The position numbers and the translations under genes are program-made. From Neostapfia colusana (Eukaryota; Streptophyta; Magnoliopsida; Poales; Poaceae): a stretch of DNA of 64,000 nucleotides. Positions 31,341-41,639 of this stretch are shown piece by piece; the first letter of the stretch is position 1; the number at the start of each line of letters is the position of its first letter. Location of the stretch: NCBI GenBank assembly GCA_030760725.1, contig JASWHV010000013.1:41760699-41824698 (forward strand). Reading direction: 5' to 3'. The notes under the pieces were generated by a model that saw only the letters and a program-made list of their open reading frames with translations, made no database searches and was not told the origin of the DNA.

Positions 31341-32056
31341 CTTAATTTTCTTAATATATTTCCTTTTAATGCAATCAATTCATTGTTCGGAATCCAAATT
31401 TAATCTGAAACTAAGTGTCTAATTCTTCCCCTCGAAATATGGCCTAAACGATAATGCCATAATTTCAAAGACAATTCGTGATCAATTCTTTTACGTTTGT
31501 GAAATACTAAGTCATTATGAGAGGACATTTGATCATGGCTTACCACATTAAATCATAATGCAAGGGCAACAAATATAACATGTTTTGTTGGAAGGCAAGA
31601 CCCACAACATTATTATTAAACTTAATAAGACATATTTCTTTGCCAAAATGGCTAATATATCCAGAATCATCTAAGCATGATACTAATATCAAATTCCTCT
31701 TTGAAAAGAGTACATAAATAACATTATTAAGTTTAAGTACAAAGCCATCTCTAAGTACTAATGGGAGATGTCCAATTGCTTCGACTTCAACTTCATGGCC
31801 ATTAGCTACTTTAATGGCCCTTTACCCTCTTCTTAGGGTCCACCTCGTAGCGAACCCCTGTAACAAATTACAAACGTGCACGGTGGCACCTGAGTAATTC
31901 ACCAAGTAGAATGAGAATAATCTAAAAACAGGGATTCATTAGCAAAAGTAATAAAATCATTATCATTCTTAGAACATCACTTCATGAAGCCAACACAATC
32001 CTTCTAATAGTGTCCTTTCTACTTGCAAAATCTGCACTGATCGTTATCAACCTCCA
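31341..32056 (-). pseudogene. Copia gag zinc knuckle, protease and GAG-pre-integrase remnants
   Basis: Heavily decayed, but three landmarks survive. A CCHC knuckle (CRFCK..GHY..DC) is at 31995-32036. The protease site YSGATVHVCN, near 31870-31900, has the catalytic Asp of DSGAT changed to Tyr. The GAG-pre-integrase block LWHYRLGHISRGR is at about 31420-31470. Many stops and frameshifts lie between. Element B's LTR starts directly after the knuckle at 32057, so the rest of gag and the copia 5' LTR are not here. Confidence 0.75.
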
Positions 32057-35000
32057 TGTAAAGGTCCCAAAAATTTTGAATACAAAGGGACTGAAGTTTG
32101 AACACCATTTGGTTTCAAGTTTGTGAGAATTGGGACTTGTTTAAACTTTATACATGTGATGATACACATGGATGTTCAACTACACAAGCTCTAATGTTTA
32201 TTGGGATGCTTGGAACCAAAGTTGATTTTAACACCATGTGTAGTTCCCTCATGTTTAAGAGGAAGATTAAATTCAGTTTTTGAACTAACTTTGTTCAACT
32301 CAAATTTCAAATGAGGGCAACCAATAGGAATGCAAACTGTTGTGCTCAAAACTTCATTTGCAGAAGCTAAACCAAAAATCAGGTCTCATATTTGAATTCC
32401 TTAGGTCCAAATTAGTGGGGAGGCAAAATATCATGAATTTTAGAGATTGTTTTGCTACCCGTTTGACAAATGGACTTCAAATTGCATAGGAATTCAAATT
32501 CAAATTTCAATTTGGATGAAACTTGTTCAATTGTCCAAATACAGTTCAGATTCAAACTTTCCATAATTGAATTGAGTCATTTGCCAAATTTGAGAAAATT
32601 TGAGGGGATAAGAGGGTAGTGGGGCCCATTGGTCAGTACACCCAAATATCTGAAAATTGAGTCGGTTCTCTGTTTTCTACTCAAAGCAACTGAACGCCAC
32701 CGAGACAAACTCGAGCTCTCACCGTGAGACACCAAGCGGCAAGCCGGGGGACAACTCCTCACACTTTATCTCACGCTGGCGACCACCTTGTGTGCTTCCT
32801 CACGTCTCAGCATGTTCCCTTTTGCCAACTAACGGAGCTTCGGTTCAGTGTCTCTTCTCCATCACGCACACGAACAGAGCACATAGCTGCCACTTGGTCG
32901 ATCGAAGGGAACTGCTCAAACCTCGCATACCCCACCCCGCTGAGCTGCAAAATGGTTCTGAGGGAGCTCCTCCTACTTCCTCGGCGCAAAAACAACTCAA
33001 GATACGGTTCCCGAGCCCTAGAATAGCTCTTCTCCGCGGTGACCTCACTCCACGGTGGCTCGGTGCTCATGTGGACAGCCCGCACTATGGACTTTCATGC
33101 CCGAGCGAGGACGGCCATGGGAGCACCGCTGGTCCATGCTGCTTCCACCCAAACCTCAAGCCAATCCGTGGACGACCGTGTGAGAATTCGAGAAAGTTAT
33201 GCCGGCGGGCACAAACCGACGTTCCGGTATGAAAATCCAAAATTGTAACTCGTTATCCATCCTTAGATCACCAACTCTTCCACACAGGGGCTGGACTAGC
33301 CGGCGATCGTGTGCTCTTCACAACCCTAGCTCGGAAACGCACATAGATAGCACAATTTCTAGGTTTTCTGAGCTCAAACGTGGCGGAGGTCTCGGGCGCA
33401 CGGTGACAACCTAGATTGAGCTGTTCCCATCAAGTTTGAAGCCACGTCAATCATCCTCGAGGTCCACTACTGCTTTAGTGCCGTTTTGCCGAGCTTTTGG
33501 CGGGCTAGGTCGGCCGACCAACGCCGCCGAAGGTGTACCAAGCCGCTGCGCCATCGTGAGAGGGGTTAGGGACCTCGCCGGCTTGGGAAAGCTTCACCAT
33601 GATGCTCAGAGCATGGTTTTAGGCCCTGGCGGCGAGCAGGGGCTCAGGAGGAGGTTGGGTGACCGAGTTCCGTGGAGCTCCTGCGAAGGGGGTGGCGCGG
33701 GCACGAGGGCGCGGGAATTGGGCCGAGGTTGAAGAAGGGTGCGCCGGGCCCCAGCAGTCAGTGAGAGGGAATTTAAAAACCCTAATCCCCTGTGGCTATC
33801 GGATCCGGTGTGACTGCGCGTCTGGAACTGTGTAGCCCCGTGTGTCTTTGTGTCAGAAAGTGACATGTGGCCCGGGCCCAGCCGCAGGCATCTGAACTTT
33901 TCCTCGAATTAATTCAAATGACAGGTTTCGTTCAAACTTTAGATGAACATATCCTTTGCTAGGAAACTACAAATTTAGTGATTCAAATTTGGTTAGATTC
34001 AGATTGAAAATCTCTGTCCAATTAGGCAACCCAGTCAATAATTAATTCTGGAAAATTCTTTGAAGCTTTTCAGTAAAAGAATTTTAGAGGGAGTTTAGTT
34101 CATTGAAAAATCCTCAAACTTTGCCATATTAATCCTCAGGATGTTATGAACTCCTGTAAAAATGTCCACTCATTTGGAGTTAATTTGTGTTGGAGAATTC
34201 AGATTTCAAGTTGCTGTGTTCGAATGAATACAGAAACTTTTTTAGAGAATTCCCAAAACTTGAAAATTCAGTTCTGGGCAATTCTAAGCTCCAAAAATCC
34301 TAGGAACATTCATGCAGGCTCTATGAACTATAATTGAAATTGTGGTTTACTAAGTTTGACATGAACGTGTGAGTTACTTCAGAATTAATTCCTTTTTGCT
34401 TAATTGCTTAAGGAATTGTTCTGAAAAAACACTCAGTGAAAAGTGCTAAATTTTGGTCCAGAATCTTTTCATGTGACCAGGGACTCACATGCAAATATTC
34501 AGCTCAAGTTGAGCCTTGGATCTTCCTGTCTTTGTTCTCCAATCTTATGTGTGTGAGAAAAACATAGGGATGTGATGGAAATTATAGGAGCCACAATTTC
34601 CATCCACCTTAGCTGAAATTTTGCAAGCTAAGTCTCCGTGTAGAGTATGACTTCCTATAGAAATTTAGAAGTCATTGGAGGTCAGGATCTTTAGTTATAC
34701 CCAAATCATGTTAGCTCATCTCTTATGTCCATTAGGAACTTAGCTATGGATGTAATTAAATCTCTAAGGCAAATTTAGTTTCCTTGATTACTTTGCACAA
34801 CAGAGGCAACGCCATCATCCTATCACCTACACACCACCTCTGTTCTTCAGAATATCAAGTCTTTAATACCTTAAATTGCATTATAAAAGCTTATGCATAT
34901 TCATGTCGATAATGCTCACGACGAAGGACTTCGACGGAGTCATCCATTGACGTGTGGATCAGTTGAGCAAGTTCAGAAGGATCAAGGGATTGAAGATCAC

Positions 35001-36456
35001 TAACTGCTATTATATATTACTCTCCTGCAAAACAAGCAAGCTCCGGTTTGCTTTAGCCGTTTTATAAACTTTATTTTTTTTTGAGAACTTACTTTGATTA
35101 TCCACTTCATTTAGGCATTAGAGTCTTGTTTGATAACCCAAATGCATAGCCAAGAGAACAAGGGTTTTGGTCTTAGGTTTTAAACCTCGAGTAGCCACTG
35201 CAATGCTAAACTAGTGTAGGATTCGGTACAAGTCGAGTAATTGGAACTGCTCGCGAGAATAGGCTAGAGGCACACCACTCGGTTAGAGATAGCAAATAGA
35301 ACACATGGCAAGAAAAATGAGACCGAGCGGAGAGTAAGGGCAGCAGGACTTTGGGGCCTGGGTGTCATAGCTCCGCTTGTGTAGATTGAACAAGCTAAAA
35401 CAGTACTGATGACCAACCGGATATAGGAACCAGGAAACCGATGTAATTCGGATAGCGATCTGTTGAGGCATAGCTTGTCGTCCAGAGGGTAGGTTGAGAG
35501 CAAGAGGTGTAAATCGGCTGACGGCACTCCAGATGCATGCGCAGAGACCTCTTGCTTGGGACGATGGGACCGGTTCAACACTTGGCTGACGGATGAAAGG
35601 TGGTTGCATACGACGTCCGTGATGGTTGCTGTAGGCAACATCGAGTACAGGCGTACGTGACAGGTTATTCGGGTAACCCTGCAGGTTTAAAACGATTATA
35701 ATCGCCGTCCCTCGCGGTCAGTGAGTACCACTTGTTCACTGTACCGTGACGTAGAAAGAGTAGGCTAGTTCCATGTTAAAAGATTGATGATTGAAAGCTG
35801 TACTTTGTTTGTTAAAGATTTGCTGTAGTTTAGAGCTAATTAAAGTTCTTTTCGACCTTGGGCAAAGCACATGAGAGAAATGCGTTTCTTGTTTGATTGT
35901 GGCTCTCTTATGTGACTTTGCACGAGGTTTTCCACACACATGCTGCTAAAACTTGAAAATAAGAGCCAACTAAATAGGTGTGTCTTTTGCAACTTAGTTT
36001 CCTATTATACACTGTAATTCTAGCATGTAGAGTTTCATGTTTAGGTAAGACAGGTCAGTCTTGCTGAGCCTATGTGCTCACGCTTGCTATATGAGTGGTT
36101 TTGCAGATTAACATTGGTGCTTATGAGGAGGTTTTCCAGTGAGACTCGGAGACTTTCGAGTCGCTTAACACATGGAGAACCCGGCTGCTGCCGTATGACT
36201 TCGTGTTGCCAGCGAGAAGAGTCCACGGATTGGACATCTTCTCGAGTGCTTAGTAGATATGAACGTGAGATAGATTAGTCTTCCACTGTAGTTATTTGAT
36301 GTAAATTATTTACAAAGAATACTTGTAAGCTTCCGCCTTTGATTTATGTAATACGTGTTTCTTATACATGTGCTGTTGGGTGCCGCATCGAACGGCACCA
36401 CCCAATACGATTCCCGGGCGAGTGGCATGACCCCGTGATCGGGTCGGGCCCTCGCA
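32057..36456 (+). repeat. Element B 5' LTR
   Basis: 4400 bases from TGTAAAGGTCCC to GGCCCTCGCA, the best complete example of this long-LTR group here. Structure: AT-rich front, GC-rich section 32640-33860, AT-rich modules 33900-34870, then a GC-rich distal third. The front matches 41640 onward. The bulk matches, in reverse, Y1, G, K and C's LTRs. The short open frames (for example 32657-33232) recur in the 3' LTR at 42225-42800 with many changes and have no known domain. Confidence 0.85.
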
Positions 36457-36459
36457 GCG

Positions 36460-36474
36460 TGGTATCAGAGCCGC
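36460..36474 (+). promoter_or_regulatory. Primer-binding site of B, initiator tRNA-Met type
   Basis: TGGTATCAGAGCCGC lies three bases after the LTR end. It differs from A's PBS only beyond the 13th base. Confidence 0.9.
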
Positions 36475-37844
36475 ATTGGTAATAGCGCATGGAATAAGGA
36501 TCGTATTACGAAAAAAACTTAGGATACGGTGAGAATACGGTACTAGGCCCACATAAGGACTACTATATTAGTCTAATATGAAGGTGGCAACCTAACTTAT
36601 GTGCTATCTGAAAATCATGCATCTCGGGACTTCACATGTCTTGGGGGTGCATGTAAGCGCTGTCCACCAGTGCGCACAAGCTGAAGGGTGGAGCCTCACG
36701 GGTGGCAGGTAACCTGGCCTGCTTTAGTATCCTCTACGACTCTTCATGTCGTCTGCGGTATTCGAGCAACGCCCTTCCCTGGCATGCTATGGGAAAGTAT
36801 GGGAGAGCCCTTCACGTGGTTAGTAACATTAACACGTAGCTCAAGGCGTGTTTGGCTTGAGAACACCCGTGCGAGTGATGACGGACGGGTGTATGAAACT
36901 GTATTGTGACCGGGTTCGGTGTGCAGCCGAACCTGATGATTGTGTGTAACTTATGCAGGTGCTAACCACGAAACCGTAGTCCAAGTAGAACACATTTGCG
37001 AGTGATCTTTTTAGTGCCACCGAAGGATACGTATATGCCGGTGTAAGCCGGTTAGGATTTTCATTTGTGAGGCAACGTAGTACCGTCATATGTCTTACAA
37101 TGCATCACCACCGTACTACACTTTATAACGCATTTCCTATGAAGAAATCATTCATGACTAACTTTCAACTAAAAATGGAAGTTCGAAAACACATATTAGT
37201 TACTGAGCTATTCATTTGAACTAAGCTTCAAAGGGGAGAATTGATAGGCTTCTATGTTTCTCAAAAACAGAGTACTCTGTTCTGGCAGGAATTTTTGCTG
37301 GAGTTTGACAGAGCCTAACTCTGAGTAGATTTACCCAATGGAGGCGTATGATACATTTCTGTAAATGTTTTTTATGTTATCTACAACTTATTTTTAGACC
37401 TCCATAGCAAAATCACACGCCAAATTGGTTGAATGTCCAGTTGAATGCAAGCTGTTCAGAAAACAGGACAGATGCAAACCTCTCTGTATATTTCTGAATT
37501 TCAGCCATAACTTTCTGTAGAAAATCTCTAAGGGTCTATGATACACAGTTGGAAAGGTTAAAAAATATGCAACATTTTTGTATTTCAATGTTGATCAGAT
37601 TCATATTTTATTTGCTTATATAACTGTGATAAAACCAGCCACATACAAAGGAGATTCTGTCAACTTTGGAAAATCATAACTTTTGATCCAGAAATGATAT
37701 GGAGGCATATGAATACTCGTTGGAAATAAATTGAAGTTAACTTTAACTTTGGTATTCAACTTGAGTTATGAAAATGCTTTTAACTGGAACAAAATCTGGA
37801 TTTAGTGCTTCAAGGTCTGTTCTGTACAGAGAAGAGGAAAATGA
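36475..37844 (+). other. Untranslated leader of element B
   Basis: About 1.4 kb with no supported gene. 37080-37840 corresponds in reverse to C 56530-57440, so it is a genuine internal leader. The ORF0 and 5' gag that follow it in C are missing. Confidence 0.65.
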
Positions 37845-38581
37845 GTGATATCGTGCAGGCTAGCACAAGTAATGTGTCCCAAAGTACCGGTTGGTGTACC
37901 GAACGCCATCCGGTTAAATATGGAGTCCCCTGTACGATTAACTCCTCGGAGGTTGATTGCTGGTCAAGTACCACAACCAACACCACCTCCACAGCAACAA
38001 CAGCAGCAGCGGACGATGACGCGTGCGTTTGCACCTCAGCAGCGCATGCCGGGCTTTAATCCTCCAAGCATGGGCCAGCCATCAACTGCATGCTTCAAAT
38101 GCGGTCGCCAAAGGCACTTCGCCAACAACTGCCCCGAGAGGCAAAGCGGCGGAGTGGCACCACAGTTTCCGAGGAGGAATCAGCCTCGGAACCCCATTAA
38201 TGCGTGGCAGGCAAACCCTAAGCCCGGCACCGCCCACCAACTCGCCATAGAATACGTGCCAGAGGGAGAGCCAATCCTTGCGGGTATGTTCCAACTCCAC
38301 AAGCATCCCGCCATAGTGTTATTTGAATCAGGCGCAACACATAGTTTCATTAGCCAAGCTTTTTTGCTAAATACATCTTGCAAATACTACCCACCAAAAG
38401 CCCTTATTTGATTTGTTCACCGGGTGGGAAAATTTCAGCAAGCATGATGGTTTCGAAAGTGCCATTATGCTTGTAGAGTATACCCTACGTCTCTCATAGC
38501 TTTAGAGGGACAAAAGGTCGATGTCATCTTAGGGATGTCGTGGTTAACCCGCCACGGCGCTGTTTTAGAGACCATCCTCTG
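37845..38581 (+). pseudogene. Element B: gag C-terminus and protease remnant
   Basis: One frame carries a Gln-rich stretch, AFAPQQRMPGF, a CCHC knuckle CFKCGRQRHFANNC (38091-38132) and the protease block VLFESGATHSFIS. The catalytic Asp is replaced by Glu (GAA at 38335-38337), so the protease would be dead. A TGA at 38409 ends the frame; the same frame later shows VDVILGMSWLTRHG. The Gag domain itself is absent: compared with C, everything between the leader and the Gag C-terminus has been deleted, including ORF0. Confidence 0.85.
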
Positions 38582-38585
38582 AGTC

Positions 38586-39455
38586 GTGCATCTACACCCA
38601 AGAATGCACGCCCCTCATTCATTATTTCTGGACAGTCCAGAAATAAAGCTTCCAAGTGTATACCAGTCCACCACCATCAGATTGGAAGACATTCAAGTAG
38701 TCCATGAGTTCCCTGATGTGTTCGCGGATGATTTGCCGGGGATGCCGCCCGACCGAGTGGTGGAGTTCAAGATTGAACTTGCACCGGGAACTATGCCAAT
38801 ATCCCAAGGACGTACAAGATGGCGCCAAAGAAGTTGGCGGAATTAAAAATGCAGTTGACGGACTTGCTGGAAAAAGGGTTTTATTAGGCCGAGCTCCTCG
38901 CCATGGGGCTGTTCAGCATTATTTTTGAAGAAAAGGATGTAATGTTGCGGCTTTGCGTGGACTATCGTCCACTATACGCTGTGACTATCAAGAATAAGTA
39001 CCCGTTGCCACGGATCAACATGTTGTTTGATCAGTTGGTCGAAGCAAAGATCTTTTCCAAGATGGACTTAAGATCAGGGTACCACCAGATTAAAATACGG
39101 GCGGAGGACATTCCAAAAATGGCTTTTTTGACGAGGTACGGGCTTTATGAGTACCTGGTCATGTCCTTCGGCCAAACCAACTCTCCAGCTCATTTCATGT
39201 ACTTGATGAACTCGGTATTCATGCCAGAGCTGGACAAGTTTGTTGTGGTCTTCATCGACAACTTATTGTTATATTCCAAGTCAGATGAAAACACGCGAAG
39301 CACCTGCGTATAGTCTTGCAAAGGCTGCGGAATCACAAGCTATACGCGAAATTCAGCAATTGAGAATTCTGAATATCGCAAGTGCCTTTTCTTGGGTATA
39401 TTATTTCAGTGGAGGGCATCGCTGTAAACCCGAGTAAGATCACACAAGTGCTGAA
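38586..39455 (+). pseudogene. Element B reverse transcriptase remnant
   Basis: RT is spread over three frames. DDLPGMPPDRVVEFKIELAP is at 38722 onward. A frameshift near 38815 follows. Then VDYRPLYAVTIKNKYPLPR and LRSGYHQIKI lead to FIDNLLLYSKS at 39251 onward. The second catalytic Asp is Asn (AAC at 39260-39262). Further shifts follow near 39290. Enzyme activity can be excluded on the active site alone. Confidence 0.87.
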
Positions 39456-39914
39456 TTGGAAGTCCCCGAGGTCTTTTCACGAGGTACGGAGTTTCCTCGG
39501 ACTCGCGGGATATTATCGGAGGTTCATTCCAAACTTCTCAAAGATTGCCATGGCTATACAGAGCTGCTGAAGAAGGCTACCAAATATGTTTGGAGTCCAG
39601 AATGTGAAGCAGCGTCCAAGGCATTATTGAAGCACCTAACATCAGCACCGGTTTCGGCGCAGCCAGACACAACAAAACCGTTCGATGTGTACTGCGATGC
39701 ATCTGACATTTGGCTCGGATGTGTGCTGATGCAAGACCGAAGGGTGGTCGCCTATGGATCACGGCAGCTCAGGAATCATGAGCAAAATTATCCAACTCAT
39801 GACTTAGAGCTTGCTGCCATGGTACTCACACTCAAAATGTGGAGGCATTACCTACTCGGTAACCTCGTACATTTATATATCGACCACAAGAGCCTCAAGT
39901 ACATATTCAATTAG
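39456..39914 (+). pseudogene. Element B RT connection and RNase H remnant
   Basis: FLGLAGYYRRFIPNFSK lies in a neighbouring frame at 39382-39570. The main frame then carries VYCDASDIWLGCVLMQ, YPTHDLELAAMVLTLKMWRHYL and DHKSLKYIF before a TAG at 39912-39914, where relatives have Gln. Confidence 0.85.
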
Positions 39915-39920
39915 AAGGAG

Positions 39921-40703
39921 TTGAACATGAGGAAGCGAAGATGGTTGGAGTTGATAAAGTATTACGAAATAGAGATCCATTATCACCTCGGCAAGGCAAA
40001 CGTAGTGGAAGATGCGCTGAGTCGCAAGTCACACGTTAATAATCTGACCATCACTCCGTTGGAAGAGAGCGAGCCACCATTACATGTGATTCCACATGGA
40101 GCTCTCTACAATCTAGCTCTTATCCCCACCATCCGTGAAGAGATAGCGGCAGCTAAGAAACATGACAAGGGCATGTTGCATTTGCGGAGACGTGTAGACA
40201 GTGGGCAGTTGAAGTGTTTCCGGAAAGACGGAGACGGCGTCCTGTGGTTCAAGGACAGGATCGTCGTACACCATAAACCGGAGTAACGGAAGAAAATCTT
40301 TGATGAGGCTCACTTGTCAAGGTTTTCTATTCACCCCCGTAGCAACAAGATGTATCAAGAACTCAGAAGCAAGTTTTGGTGGACACGGATGAAGCGGGAG
40401 ATCGCAAAATACATGTCCGAATGTGATACATGCCGAAGGGTGAAGGCTGACCACATGAGGAAGCCGGGATTGCTGCAACCGCTTGGTATTCCTTCCTGGA
40501 AGTGGGAGGATGTGAGCATGCACTTCATCGTCGGTTTACCCACCACATTTCAGAAGCATGATTCAGTGTGGGTGATCGTCGACCGGCTCACCAAAGTTGC
40601 CCATTTTATCCAGGTTAACACCAACTACAACGACAAGAAGTATGCTGAACTGTACATCTCACGGATCCTGTGCTTGTACGGCGTACCCCATACCATCATC
40701 TAG
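39921..40703 (+). pseudogene. Element B integrase N-terminal half
   Basis: Same frame as the RNase H segment. EDALSRKSH closes RNase H. A stop follows at 40284, then FSIHPRSNKMY and CDTCRRVKADH (HHCC zinc finger) and SMHFIVGLPTTF. The first catalytic Asp of the DDE triad is His (CAC at 40521-40523). TAG at 40701-40703 lies directly before the second Asp block DQGTLFVS. Confidence 0.86.
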
Positions 40704-40781
40704 GATCAGGGCACTTTATTTGTATCTTGTTTTTGGGAGCAGCTACATGCGGCACTGGGGACAAAGCTGATCCATAGTTCA

Positions 40782-41628
40782 GTGTACCAACCGCAGACGG
40801 ATGGGCAAACTGAGCGGGTAAATCAAATATTAGAAGACATGTCACGAGCTTGTGCTATCAACCACGGTAAGAATTGGGATGATCACTTACCGTTAGCCGA
40901 GTTCTTATACAATAATGGGTACCAAGCCAGCATCAAGATGGTGCCTTACGAGGCACTATACGGGAGAAAATGCCACACACCGCTGAATTGGTATGAGTCT
41001 GGCAAAAGGGTCACCTTCAGGATTGATCTTGTCAATAATACGGAAGAAAAGGTTTGGCTGATTCAGGCAAACTTAAAAGCTGCCCAATCCCGAAAAAAAC
41101 AGTATGCGGACCGGAGAAGGCATCCTTTGCAATTTGAAGTCGGAGATCACATGTATCTATGTGTGTCTCCAATGAAGGGCGTGAAAAGATTCGGGGTCAG
41201 AGGAAAGTTGGCACAACGATTCATCGGTCCATTGATGATTGTGGAAAGATGTGGGATCAGTTGCATACCGGCTGGAATTAACAGCGACACTCTCCGGTGT
41301 GCACGACGTCTTTCACATTTCTCAGCTGAGGAAGTGCCTCAAGCTTTCAACCACCATTCAGCAGGGAGATATCGAAGAACTGAAACCGGATCTCACGTAT
41401 CAGGAGGGACCGGTTCAGATCATCAACATAAAGGACCAAACCACAAGCGACCGTACGTTGTGGTTCTATAATGTTTTATGGAGTAATCACTCAAAGGATG
41501 AATCGACATGGGAGAGCGAAGGATTTATTCGCGTCAACTATCCGGACTTTAGACATCGCGCATCCGGTAATTTTTCACCATCCTCTCTCTCATTTTTATC
41601 ATATAATCTCGGGATGAGATTCTTTTAA
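40782..41628 (+). pseudogene. Element B integrase C-terminal half and chromodomain-like tail
   Basis: HTDGQTE equivalent (QPQTDGQTERVNQIL) with the catalytic Glu, then EFLYNNGYQASIKM and a GPY/F-like block (RGKLAQRFIGPLMIV). A frameshift near 41240 follows. The second frame carries VHDVFHISQLRKCL and the tail (VQIINIKDQT ... LWSNHSKDESTWESE), which resembles the divergent chromodomain of this chromovirus group. TAA at 41626-41628 lies inside the PPT, as expected for a natural end. Confidence 0.85.
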
Positions 41629-41639
41629 GGGGTGAGGAA
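41622..41639 (+). promoter_or_regulatory. Polypurine tract of element B
   Basis: CTTTTAAGGGGTGAGGAA immediately before the 3' LTR; same core as in A and C. Confidence 0.85.

Noticed and set aside
32657..33232. 191-codon frame repeated at 42225-42800 as a conserved LTR-encoded protein
   Set aside because: Both copies are in B's LTRs and so are similar by descent. The changes are spread without codon-position bias by eye, and there is no domain.
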